Positions 1 to 7,414 of a DNA stretch of 64,000 nt are shown here, piece by piece (the stretch's first letter is position 1; each line of letters begins with the position of its first letter). The position numbers and the translations under genes were made by a program. The notes below the pieces were generated by a model. It saw only the letters and a list, made by a program, of their open reading frames with translations. It was not told the origin of the DNA and did not search any database. Source of the DNA: M55B129 sp034189085 (GTDB lineage: Bacteria > Bacillota > Dethiobacteria > DTU022); assembly GCA_034189085.1 (NCBI GenBank), contig JAXHVH010000007.1, forward strand, positions 1-64,000. Reading direction: 5' to 3'.

Positions 1-859
1 TAATTTCATTCAATGGCACACCCTGAAGCATCTTAGATGGAAAGACTTCATAAAAAGCTATGAGCAGGGCAAAAGCATAAATTTTAATTACCAGTCCCGA
101 GAGCATGGCGCTGGATGGAGAAGGAGCTGAGGCATGGGCATCCGGCAACCAGACATGCAGCGGAAAGAGAGCCGCTTTCGTCCCGAAGGCAACGATAAAA
201 AGAGCAGCCGCCAGCAATAAATTCCGAGGATAAAGAGCAATCGCCTCAACCAGGGATACGGATAAATAATCGTAATTAAGATAGCCTGTGGCCATGTAGA
301 GCATAGCCACACCAAGCAAAAAACAACCGGTGCCCATGGCACTGAGAATCAGGTATTTAAAACTGGCTTCCAGGCATTCACGTTCTTCCTTGATGGATAT
401 GATCGCGCATGCTGTTATAGTGCAAATTTCCATCATCACAAAGAGATTGAAAAGATCATTTGTCAGGGCGATCCCGGCCATTGAACCCACCAGCAGAGCA
501 TAGAGAGTATAATACCAGCCGATGAGCTCCTCTCTCAGCTCATTTCTCAGATCTCGCAGAGCATAGATAAAAATCCAGAGACTGATCACGAAAAGAACAA
601 GGAGCATGTAAACCCGCAGTAGATCAGCCTTTAGTTCAATACCCCACGGCGGAGGCCAGCCTCCCAGATGGTAAAGCTGAGGCCCCAGTTGATAAACTCT
701 TTGCAGGATGATGATAGCCATGACCGAAGCAGCCACCAGGATCACTATCATCAACGGGGCGCAAATCGGCCTGGCCCAGCGAAACAGCAGCGGCATCAGA
801 AAGGCACCGCAGAAAAATAGTACCACCATCAAAACAGGCAAATGTTCAAGAGGATCCAC
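1..859 (-). CDS. mrpD: Mrp antiporter subunit D (partial, 3' end outside window)
   Basis: Membrane subunit of the Mrp/Mnh cation/proton antiporter, of the family shared with NADH dehydrogenase NuoN/NuoL ion-pumping subunits. About 286 residues are visible and are almost entirely hydrophobic helices. The family hallmark FGTKAALFPLHVWLPDAHAS, followed by PSPSSAMLSGLVIKI, lies near residues 222-258; the conserved lysine sits in the TKAALFPLH stretch. I take GTG at 859-857 as the start. Its first base overlaps the TAG stop of mrpC, and a GGAG lies a few bases upstream, typical translational coupling. The gene is open to the window edge, so its C-terminus is not seen. It is the last visible gene of the rnf-mrp run. 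A NuoN-like or MbhH-like name would also fit this family. Confidence 0.9.
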   Translation of the reverse strand, partial: MDPLEHLPVLMVVLFFCGAFLMPLLFRWARPICAPLMIVILVAASVMAIIILQRVYQLGPQLYHLGGWPPPWGIELKADLLRVYMLLVLFVISLWIFIYALRDLRNELREELIGWYYTLYALLVGSMAGIALTNDLFNLFVMMEICTITACAIISIKEERECLEASFKYLILSAMGTGCFLLGVAMLYMATGYLNYDYLSVSLVEAIALYPRNLLLAAALFIVAFGTKAALFPLHVWLPDAHASAPSPSSAMLSGLVIKIYAFALLIAFYEVFPSKMLQGVPLNEI

Positions 860-1230
860 TATTCCCGGCTCCTTAGATCGGTGATTTCATCATAATCACA
901 TGTTCCATAATATCGATAAATTTTAACGATCAGGCTTAGAGCATAAGCAGTGACGCTGACAGCGACCACTATACCGGTCAGCATAAGGGCACCGGGAAGA
1001 GGGTTGGCATAGGCTGAGGAGGATACCCCTTCTTCAACAATGGGTACCCGCCCACCCGAAAGATAACCCACCGATACAAAAAGGAGGAAAACAGATGTAT
1101 CCATGATATTCATGGCAATCACTTTTTTAATCATGTTGGAGTGAGTAAGCATTGTATGCATACCAATAGCAAAAAGGACAAGAGCAAACAGGTAGTAATA
1201 ATTATCTGCTATGTTTCTCAGGAGTTCCAT
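859..1230 (-). CDS. mrpC: Mrp antiporter subunit C
   Basis: Small three-helix NuoK-like subunit of the Mrp antiporter, 123 residues, close to the family norm of about 115. Three hydrophobic segments are visible, with the conserved MNIMDTSVFLLFV stretch in the second and NPLPGALMLTGIVV before the third. The ATG at 1230 is preceded by GGAGAGAAGAGCA, a good ribosome binding site, so the longer reading from 1272 is not needed. It overlaps the end of mrpB by 29 bases and shares one base with the start of mrpD. The NPLPGALMLTGIVV segment is well conserved in MrpC and separates it from other NuoK homologues. Confidence 0.92.
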   Translation of the reverse strand: MELLRNIADNYYYLFALVLFAIGMHTMLTHSNMIKKVIAMNIMDTSVFLLFVSVGYLSGGRVPIVEEGVSSSAYANPLPGALMLTGIVVAVSVTAYALSLIVKIYRYYGTCDYDEITDLRSRE

Positions 1231-1657
1231 TGCTCTTCTCTCCTTCGATGATGTTATAGAAAAGGGTAACAATGGTGCTGGTCACTTTTGCTCCCAGAAA
1301 AAGTGTGATGATGAGAATTGCTCCGGAGCTAAACAATGTTCCCGCTTCACCCATGGGCCAACCGGCCGCCCGGTTGGCCAGGTAACTACTACCCATAACC
1401 ACAGCAGCAAAGCCGGTCAGGGCAAAACCAAGAGCACCTCCACTCTCCAAAATGGAGGCGCTTTGTGGTGAGATCTGCTTGACCCCTGCTTCCAGGTTAA
1501 ATGAAACAGCAACCAGCACCAGGCTTGCCCCGAAAATCGCCCCTCCCGAAAAGCCACCCCCGGGAGAAAGATGGCCGTGGAGTATCACATAGATTCCATA
1601 AAGCTGAATAAAGGGAACCACCAGGCGGCTGGTCAAACGGACAATTTGATCCTCCAT
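1202..1657 (-). CDS. mrpB: Mrp antiporter subunit B
   Basis: Integral membrane subunit of the Mrp antiporter (MnhB domain), 151 residues with four predicted helices. The diagnostic HGHLSPGGGFSGGAIFGAS segment lies at about residues 27-45. ATG at 1657 follows an AAGGAGAGG ribosome binding site. Its end overlaps mrpC. In canonical operons MrpB follows the large MrpA; here it follows two small proteins that match the C-terminal part of MrpA (DUF4040 and MbhE types), so the MrpA C-terminal modules are encoded separately, as in membrane-bound hydrogenase and split-type Mrp clusters. The charged tail beyond the last helix is probably cytoplasmic. Confidence 0.93.
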   Translation of the reverse strand: MEDQIVRLTSRLVVPFIQLYGIYVILHGHLSPGGGFSGGAIFGASLVLVAVSFNLEAGVKQISPQSASILESGGALGFALTGFAAVVMGSSYLANRAAGWPMGEAGTLFSSGAILIITLFLGAKVTSTIVTLFYNIIEGEKSNGTPEKHSR

Positions 1658-1682
1658 AACCTAACCTCTCCTTCCGCTTCTC

Positions 1683-2021
1683 TCAGTGTGACTTCAATGT
1701 GGCAATAACCGCGGCAATGGCTGCAAAAAGCACCGTAGCTTCGCCCAGGGTATCATAAGCGCGATAATCTAGAATAACACTGCTCACAATATTGACTGCT
1801 CCCGTTTCCTCTGCTCCTTTTTCAAGGAAACGGGCAGATATTTCATTAAAAACAGGATTGGCGGCAGAACCAAAGGGGGGCATTTCGGCAACAGTAAAAG
1901 CAAAAAGAACTATGATCAATCCCATGATATAGAGAGTCAGTAAGGCCCTTGTTTGAACTCCGAACATAAACCGGAGAATCAGGGTCAAAATGATCAGAAA
2001 AATTATACCCAGATAGGACAT
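1683..2021 (-). CDS. mbhE: MrpA C-terminal-like / MbhE-type subunit
   Basis: 112-residue membrane protein matching the MbhE / MrpA C-terminal module of Mrp antiporters and membrane-bound hydrogenases. It has two N-terminal helices, a polar stretch, then the conserved DYRAYDTLGEATVLFAAIA segment near residues 85-103, which is the family signature. ATG at 2021 is preceded by GGGAGGATATGCTGA, a good site. It sits between the DUF4040 subunit and mrpB, exactly where the C-terminal end of a fused MrpA would fall. Family knowledge places this module at the interface between the antiporter modules; the separate-chain arrangement is read directly from the sequence. Confidence 0.85.
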   Translation of the reverse strand: MSYLGIIFLIILTLILRFMFGVQTRALLTLYIMGLIIVLFAFTVAEMPPFGSAANPVFNEISARFLEKGAEETGAVNIVSSVILDYRAYDTLGEATVLFAAIAAVIATLKSH

Positions 2022-2047
2022 TCAGCATATCCTCCCTGCATCTGCGC

Positions 2048-2287
2048 TCATTCAACTCTCCTGGTTTTGCTGATCGCCGCAATCAGCAGCAGCGTGGTTA
2101 CCCCCGTCCCCAGGGCAGCTTCAACCATGGCCACATCAGGAGCATTGAGCTGCTGCCAGATAATAGCCATGATCAGACCAAAAGAGGAAAAAAGAATAAC
2201 CGCGCTTAACAAATCCCGGATCCAGGCTACACCCAGGGCGCAGATAACCAAAAACAGGAGCAGAAGTATATTCAGTATTTCAGTCAC
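2048..2287 (-). CDS. mbhD: MbhD-type DUF4040 subunit of the Mrp complex
   Basis: Small hydrophobic subunit of about 79 residues with the DUF4040 pattern. It has a first helix rich in leucine, then WIRDLLSAVILFSSFGLIMA, then NAPDVAMVEAALGTGVTTLL, in which the aspartate and glutamate are the conserved charged residues of this module. The start needs a decision: ATG at 2293 lies one base after AGGAGGG, whereas GTG at 2287 lies seven bases after AGGAGG, so I prefer GTG. It overlaps the end of mrpG by eight bases. Together with the next gene it represents the C-terminal half of canonical MrpA. Confidence 0.83.
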   Translation of the reverse strand: MTEILNILLLLFLVICALGVAWIRDLLSAVILFSSFGLIMAIIWQQLNAPDVAMVEAALGTGVTTLLLIAAISKTRRVE

Positions 2288-2612
2288 GATCATCCCTCCT
2301 GCCTGTAAGGGGCCGGATACCTGTTTTATAAGCAGCCCTGGCAATGGCATGAGCAGCAGTCGGATTGGTGGCCAGGATAAAAACTATGAGCAAAGCCAAC
2401 CTGACGCCAACGGCCAGGCTGCTTTGCAGGATTAATGAAAGTAAAACCAGGCCAACGCCCAGGGTATCGCACTTGGTAGTAGCATGCAACCGGTTATAGA
2501 CATCGGGCAGGCGCAGTAATCCCAGTGTGCCTACAAAGAGGAAAAAAAGACCTCCCAGCAGGCAGATAAGAGCAAGCAGATCAAGGATTATCGTCAGATC
2601 GAAATTGATCAG
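2280..2612 (-). CDS. mrpG: Mrp antiporter subunit G, apparent CTG start
   Basis: Peripheral small membrane subunit of the Mrp antiporter, three helices. The family signature GLLRLPDVYNRLHATTK is present, with TLGVGLVLL after it. The only ATG/GTG/TTG in frame is the TTG inside that signature (2489), which would remove the first helix and most of the signature. Reading back in frame to the stop of mrpF gives 110 residues, the normal MrpG length, beginning at CTG 2612-2610. That CTG overlaps the mrpF stop as CTGA and follows GGGGG by about seven bases. The protein identity is secure; the start codon is inferred. An assembly error that removed an ATG is possible but would have to fit the coupled overlap. 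Confidence 0.85.
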   Translation of the reverse strand: MINFDLTIILDLLALICLLGGLFFLFVGTLGLLRLPDVYNRLHATTKCDTLGVGLVLLSLILQSSLAVGVRLALLIVFILATNPTAAHAIARAAYKTGIRPLTGRRDDRD

Positions 2613-2890
2613 TCCAGGGCCCCCTTTTCCAAATACTTGGCTACGCCGACAGTAGTAATGAAACTCATTAAAGCGTAAACCATAGCAATATCCAGAAAAT
2701 AAGCCTGATTATACATCCTGGCGATAAGAGTGATGATAACGAGCGTTTTGGTCCCTATTATATTTATTGCCGCCACCCGGTCTGGCGCTGTTGGACCGAT
2801 CATAGCCCGAATCAGGGAAAGAAATATCAACAGCATAACGATGACTGCTCCCAGATTGTAAGCATAATCAAGTATCTGCCCGCTGTTCAA
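2609..2890 (-). CDS. mrpF: Mrp antiporter subunit F
   Basis: 93-residue, three-helix MrpF subunit. The conserved IRAMIGPTAPDRVAAINIIG loop between helices one and two, and the later DIAMVYALMSFITTVG segment, identify the family. The start is TTG at 2890, overlapping the mrpE stop in ATTGA and nine bases after GGAGGG, a coupled start. Its own TGA stop overlaps the likely CTG start of mrpG. MrpF is related to bile-salt and cation efflux subunits, and within this cluster an antiporter role is much the likeliest. Confidence 0.93.
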   Translation of the reverse strand: MNSGQILDYAYNLGAVIVMLLIFLSLIRAMIGPTAPDRVAAINIIGTKTLVIITLIARMYNQAYFLDIAMVYALMSFITTVGVAKYLEKGALD

Positions 2891-3384
2891 TTTCCTTTTC
2901 CCTCCATCTGCTTCAGTCTGTCAATGAGAGCCCAATCATTCAATCCTTCACCGCTCTCCACAGTCATGGCATGCACCAGAAATTCATCTCCGTCGGCCAT
3001 GATGGTGAGGGTACCGGGGGTCAGAGTTATGGAATTGGCCAGTAGGACCCGTCCGGTTATCTTATCAAGGCCTACCTTAAGGGAAACCAGATTGGGTTCG
3101 ATAGGCATGCGGGGGTGAAGGACCAACCTGGCTACCTGAAAATTAGCAAATACAATGTCACGCAGCAACTGCAGGAAATAACCAATCAGCCAGCAAATGT
3201 TTTTAAGGTTAACAGGGGGCCTTTCCGTCGGTTTAATCAATAAGCCACGGTTAAAATAAGTAATGAAAGAAGCCGCAGCCATACCCACCACAAGCTGCGG
3301 CCACTTTGTGGAGCCGCTTACAGCAATCCAGAAAAGGAATAGGATTGATGTTATAGCAATATAATTTAGCCTCTCTCTTTTCAT
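2887..3384 (-). CDS. mrpE: Mrp antiporter subunit E
   Basis: 165-residue MrpE: two N-terminal helices, then a soluble domain with the conserved LLANSITLTPGTLTI motif near residues 114-128 and an HAMTVE segment after it. ATG at 3384 lies 15 bases after the rnfB stop, so it is very probably transcribed with rnfCDGEAB. No strong Shine-Dalgarno is visible (only AAAGTAGC), consistent with readthrough or coupling from rnfB. The mrpE-F-G first order is the one seen in Clostridia and archaeal Mrp-type clusters, not the mrpA-first order of Bacillus. Confidence 0.93.
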   Translation of the reverse strand: MKRERLNYIAITSILFLFWIAVSGSTKWPQLVVGMAAASFITYFNRGLLIKPTERPPVNLKNICWLIGYFLQLLRDIVFANFQVARLVLHPRMPIEPNLVSLKVGLDKITGRVLLANSITLTPGTLTIMADGDEFLVHAMTVESGEGLNDWALIDRLKQMEGKGN

Positions 3385-3399
3385 TCTATCAGCTACTTT

Positions 3400-4263
3400 T
3401 TAGGCCGTTTCTTCTTTTCCTTCTTCAGACGATCCCGCCGCAGCAAATGCCTCATCGGCAGAGGGAATAGCCGAACGCTTGTGAATAGTCCCGGGCTTGC
3501 ACTTAAGGACACATTCTCCACAGTCGTCACACTTCTCCAGATCAATGACAGCCAGATTGTCTTCCATTGTTATGGCTTCCCGCGGACATGCTTTAATACA
3601 GGCCTTGCAGGCTATACAGCCGACAGAACAGACACTTGACACAGCTTTACCCCGATCATGCGAGCTGCAAAGGACCAGGTGGCCCTGTTCTTCTTTCGGC
3701 AGCATTTTTATAATATCTCTCGGGCATGCTTCCGCGCAAAGTCCGCAGCCGGTGCATTTTTCAGGATCGACAACCGGCAGTCCGTGTTTGCCCATCTTGA
3801 TAGCATCAAAAATACAGGCCCTTACACAATCGCCAAACCCGAGACAACCGTACTGACAGGCTTTAAAACCACCATAAAAACTGTTGGCTACGGAACATTC
3901 TTTCACACCATCATAAATATACCGGTCAGCAGCCCTGGTGACATCACCAATGCAAAATACAGTTGCCACCGGCTGGACAGATTTTTCGAATTTCTGCCCC
4001 AGCAATTCAGCAACTACTCTGGCTGTTTCCTCACCACCGGGGATGCAGCCGTTTGTCTTCGCTTCTCCCTGGACAACCGCTTCAGCAAAATTCATACAGC
4101 CTGCATAACCGCAGGCTCCGCAGTTAGCACCGGGGAGCGCTTCTCTGACCGCATCGACCCGCGGATCTGACTGGACAGCAAAAACACGTGCCGCCACCGC
4201 CAAAAGCAGGCCGAAAACCAGTCCCAGTACACCTAAAGTAAGAATTGCATATGTCATAAGCAC
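3400..4263 (-). CDS. rnfB: Rnf complex iron-sulfur subunit B
   Basis: Iron-sulfur subunit of the Rnf complex, thought to accept electrons from reduced ferredoxin. It has an N-terminal membrane helix, then a GANCGACGYAGC-type cluster motif, then a chain of 4Fe-4S motifs including CTGCGLCAEACP, CIACKACIKACP and CDDCGECVLKC. Visible cysteines support about six clusters. Length is 287 residues from GTG 4263, preferred over the upstream TTG because it lies eight to ten bases after GAGGTGGAG; an ATG two codons on is also possible. The C-terminal tail is rich in alanine and glutamate. It is the last rnf gene, and mrpE follows after 15 bases. Confidence 0.95.
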   Translation of the reverse strand: MLMTYAILTLGVLGLVFGLLLAVAARVFAVQSDPRVDAVREALPGANCGACGYAGCMNFAEAVVQGEAKTNGCIPGGEETARVVAELLGQKFEKSVQPVATVFCIGDVTRAADRYIYDGVKECSVANSFYGGFKACQYGCLGFGDCVRACIFDAIKMGKHGLPVVDPEKCTGCGLCAEACPRDIIKMLPKEEQGHLVLCSSHDRGKAVSSVCSVGCIACKACIKACPREAITMEDNLAVIDLEKCDDCGECVLKCKPGTIHKRSAIPSADEAFAAAGSSEEGKEETA

Positions 4264-4317
4264 GGTCTTTTCTCCACCTCGCAACTTATAATCCGTTTTT
4301 CTGGCAATAACAATTTT

Positions 4318-4899
4318 TTACAGGGTCAGCATACCCTTGAAACCGAGAAAAGCCAGGGATAAAATACCAGCTGTGATCAGGGTAATCGCCGTCCCTTCCA
4401 GGGCCTGTGGCACTTCGGCCATCTCCAACCGCTCTCTTATACCGGCCATAATAATAAGGGCCATAGAAAAACCTATTGAAGCGGCAATGGCAAAAAATAT
4501 TGATTCAATGAAAGTAAATTCCTGCCGCACCGCCAGCAGTGCTACAGCCAGCACCGCACAGTTGGTAGTAATCAATGGCAGGAAAATACCCAGCCCCTGA
4601 TAAAGGACCGGACTTATCTTGCGCAGGGCAATTTCCACGAACTGCACCAGGCCTGCAATAACAAGAATAAATGTTACTATCTGCATATACTCCAGACCAA
4701 AGGGAACCAGGACATAGGTGTAAAGTAACCATGTTACCAGGGTAGCCAAAGTCATGACAAAAATAACTGCCATGCCCATCCCCATGGCTGTTTCCGTCTT
4801 GCGGGAGACACCCAGGAAGGGGCAAATCCCGAAAAACCGCTGCAGGACAAAGTTTTCTACCAGAATGTAGATAAAGATAATTGATAAAATCTTTTCCAT
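4318..4899 (-). CDS. rnfA: Rnf complex membrane subunit A
   Basis: 193-residue, six-helix RnfA/NqrE-type subunit. It carries the conserved GICPFLGVSRK motif near residues 24-34 and the TTNCAVLAVAL motif near residue 110; the two cysteines coordinate an iron-sulfur centre with RnfE in structures of this family. ATG 4899 is preceded by GGAGGATATC. It lies between rnfE and rnfB with short gaps, in the order C-D-G-E-A-B typical of anaerobic Bacillota. Confidence 0.96.
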   Translation of the reverse strand: MEKILSIIFIYILVENFVLQRFFGICPFLGVSRKTETAMGMGMAVIFVMTLATLVTWLLYTYVLVPFGLEYMQIVTFILVIAGLVQFVEIALRKISPVLYQGLGIFLPLITTNCAVLAVALLAVRQEFTFIESIFFAIAASIGFSMALIIMAGIRERLEMAEVPQALEGTAITLITAGILSLAFLGFKGMLTL

Positions 4900-4953
4900 G
4901 ATATCCTCCTGCTTCAGCCCGGCTGCCTGGCATAAACCATACAGCCGGATCGA

Positions 4954-5580
4954 TTAAATATTAAAACGTTTAAAAATAACATTTACCAGGCCCATCAACA
5001 GGCCGAGAGCAATGAAGGCACCCGAGGGCTGAGCAAACAGGGCCATCGGTTCAAAATTAGCTCCAAAGAGATGAATGGCGCTTGCCGGATCAGGGCCAAG
5101 GATGGTCCCCTGACCAAGTATTTCTCTCACTGTCGATAAAATTACCAGGGCTACGATAAATCCGATCCCCACTCCTACCCCATCGGCAAGAGAACGAAGA
5201 ACCGGCTTTTTACTGGCAAAAGCCTCAGCCCGGCCGAGTATAATGCAGTTAACCACGATCAACGGCACGAAAACGCCCAGCGCTTCATAAAGCACCGGTT
5301 GAAAAGCCTGCAGGACCATTTCGATAATAGTCACGAAGGTGGCAATGATGACAATGAAACAGGGTATGCGCACCTCCGATGGAATAAACTTGCGGAATAG
5401 TGATATAACCAGGTTCGAAGCAATCAGTACCGCTGTTGTCGCCAGTCCCATGCCAAAACCGTTAACAATAAAAACGGTAACCGCCAGGGTGGGGCACATG
5501 CCAAGCACCAGTCTGAATACCGGGTTTTCCTTGACAATACCACGCGTAAGATCTCCCAAATAAACATTATCGGATTTCAT
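4954..5580 (-). CDS. rnfE: Rnf complex membrane subunit E
   Basis: 208-residue, six-helix subunit homologous to RnfA and NqrD. It shows the paired motifs LGMCPTLAVT near residues 26-35 and VVNCIILGRAEAFA near residues 109-122, matching the inverted-topology partner of RnfA. It starts at ATG 5580, 15 bases after rnfG ends. The polar loop with GQGTILGP after the fifth helix is also normal for RnfE. Confidence 0.96.
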   Translation of the reverse strand: MKSDNVYLGDLTRGIVKENPVFRLVLGMCPTLAVTVFIVNGFGMGLATTAVLIASNLVISLFRKFIPSEVRIPCFIVIIATFVTIIEMVLQAFQPVLYEALGVFVPLIVVNCIILGRAEAFASKKPVLRSLADGVGVGIGFIVALVILSTVREILGQGTILGPDPASAIHLFGANFEPMALFAQPSGAFIALGLLMGLVNVIFKRFNI

Positions 5581-5595
5581 AGTTTATCCTTCACC

Positions 5596-6426
5596 TCAGC
5601 TTCCATCTTCCAGCGCGCCGGATAGAGCGTCGCGGACAGCATTTATTATCCCTTCGGCGCTTATAGTGGCGCCGGTTTTTGTATCCACATCAAGGTTCTG
5701 ATTGGCAATAATCTGTTCCGGAATCACAGGATAAGATTCAATATAATAGGTGGGCGTTTCATTTTGCTCCAGTATATCGATCCTGGTGATTTCACCACCG
5801 GAAATTTCAACTTCCACCGTTATTGGTCCGCCCGCACCCGGTGCACTGCCGTTGTAAACTCCGTCCGGTACGGAATTAATATCAATTTCTTCACTTTCCA
5901 CACCGAGGAAATTTTCGGCTACCACACCGGTCACACGCCGAATAGACCCGATCATAGAAGAAGTACTGATAGTGGCGCCGCTTACTGTATCCACATCTTC
6001 ACCGGCCGTAAGGGGATCTTCATAACTTTTACCCATAAACTGCTGCTGAAAATCGTCGGTGGTAATGACCTCACCAACACCGGGAGTTTCTGTATGGGAT
6101 ATAATTATGATGTCAATGATCTTTCCTTCACCGTCAAAGGCAAGATTATAGGTAATATCACCGTCATAACCCTGCTGGACTGCAGTGGCCATGATCCCTA
6201 TCAGGTCACCGTTTTCATCGTAAAGGAGATCAAACTTATCTTCTTCTATCTCCACTGTTTCGAAAGTGTCAAAATCAGGGAAGCAGCAATTAAGGGACTC
6301 CCGGTATTCGGCCTCCTTCCGTTCGGCAATAATTGGTGTGGTCAGGTTATACATTCCGGTCAGTAAAGCAGCCGAAACTACACCAACCACAACCAGGGTT
6401 AGCGACAGACGCAGAATATTACGCAC
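5596..6426 (-). CDS. rnfG: Rnf complex FMN-binding subunit G with two FMN-binding domains
   Basis: Peripheral subunit anchored by one N-terminal helix, normally carrying one covalently bound FMN. Here 276 residues contain two copies of the FMN-binding fold: residues about 75-170, ending in DTVSGATISTSSM, and residues about 185-272, ending in DTKTGATISAEGIINAV. Both have the S/T-G-A-T flavinylation motif, so two FMN could be attached. Ordinary RnfG is about 190-210 residues with one domain. The second copy also resembles the stand-alone FMN-binding domains of secreted lipoproteins. Overlap with rnfD is eight bases. The Rnf role is secure; double flavinylation is inference. Confidence 0.93.
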   Translation of the reverse strand: MRNILRLSLTLVVVGVVSAALLTGMYNLTTPIIAERKEAEYRESLNCCFPDFDTFETVEIEEDKFDLLYDENGDLIGIMATAVQQGYDGDITYNLAFDGEGKIIDIIIISHTETPGVGEVITTDDFQQQFMGKSYEDPLTAGEDVDTVSGATISTSSMIGSIRRVTGVVAENFLGVESEEIDINSVPDGVYNGSAPGAGGPITVEVEISGGEITRIDILEQNETPTYYIESYPVIPEQIIANQNLDVDTKTGATISAEGIINAVRDALSGALEDGS

Positions 6427-7390
6427 TTTTCTTCACCCCCCCGAACTGCTTTGGAACTGTAAAGTTATCAATAATTGGTGTTAAAGCATTCATTATTAAA
6501 ATGGCAAAAGTGACACCTTCCGGCATAGTCCCCCACAGCCTGATCAGGATTGTTATAAGGCCACAGCCAATCCCAAAAATCAATTTCCCAACCGGGGTAA
6601 CAGGAGAAGTTACCAGGTCGGTTGCCATGAACAAAGCTCCCAACATTACACCACCGGCGAGCACATGAAAGAAGCCTGTCAGGAGGTGATTTTCATAAAA
6701 ACCTCCACCCAGCAGGGCGCCCAGAACAAAGACAGTGCCGATAAATCCAACCGGAATACGCCAGTCAATATGCCCCTTGTAAAAAAGCCATGCCGCTCCA
6801 ACCAGCAGGGCAAAAGCCGAAGTTTCACCGAGGCAACCGGCCACATTCCCTACAAACAATTGCGCAAGAGTTACCGCCTGGGCCTGAGCCTCTCCGGCCA
6901 GCGGAGTAGCCGTAGTCACAGCAGCAATATCCGCACCAAAAGCAAACGGCTCGGGGGTTGACCAGACCGTTCCTACCATATGGCTACCCCACGATACTAC
7001 TACTATGGCCCGACCGACCAGAGCCGGGTTAAAAATATTGTAACCAATTCCGCCAAAAACCTGTTTGCCAATGATAATGGCCATTGCAGACCCGATAACC
7101 ACCAGCCACCAGGGAGCTGCTGGCGGTAAAACCATGGCAAATAAAAGGCCGGTGACAGCAGCACTTCTATCACTGAAAATATCTCTTTTTTTTAGCCAGA
7201 GGGCTTCGACCAGCATGGCCGTCACCACAGAAATGGCCATCGTCAGCAAAGCTTGGTAACCAAACAGCAGCACTGCCATTAGTGCTACCGGAAAAAGAGC
7301 AATCAAAACATCGGTCATAACACTCTGCACAGAATCAATGCTTCGTATGTGCGGAGAAGATGAAACAACTAATTTTTTATCCATTTCCAT
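6419..7390 (-). CDS. rnfD: Rnf complex membrane subunit D
   Basis: NqrB-like membrane subunit that binds flavins and probably forms part of the ion path. Around ten hydrophobic segments; SDRSAAVTGLLFAMVLPP near residues 73-90 and GGIGYNIFNPALVGRA near 113-128 are family motifs. The flavin-attachment region reads VTTATPLAG at about 159-167, keeping the threonine before PL but with threonine in place of the glycine of the SGAT consensus. The start is set at ATG 7390, after GAGGAAGGGAAGTG; a GTG one codon earlier and an ATG two codons later are alternatives. It lies between rnfC and rnfG. Confidence 0.95.
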   Translation of the reverse strand: MEMDKKLVVSSSPHIRSIDSVQSVMTDVLIALFPVALMAVLLFGYQALLTMAISVVTAMLVEALWLKKRDIFSDRSAAVTGLLFAMVLPPAAPWWLVVIGSAMAIIIGKQVFGGIGYNIFNPALVGRAIVVVSWGSHMVGTVWSTPEPFAFGADIAAVTTATPLAGEAQAQAVTLAQLFVGNVAGCLGETSAFALLVGAAWLFYKGHIDWRIPVGFIGTVFVLGALLGGGFYENHLLTGFFHVLAGGVMLGALFMATDLVTSPVTPVGKLIFGIGCGLITILIRLWGTMPEGVTFAILIMNALTPIIDNFTVPKQFGGVKKSA

Positions 7391-7414
7391 CACTTCCCTT
7401 CCTCGCGCAGCCCG

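Noticed and set aside
1211..1471. Plus-strand readings opposite mrpB, rnfB, lon and other genes
   Set aside because: They are antisense shadows of well-identified genes, with no ribosome binding sites or family motifs of their own.
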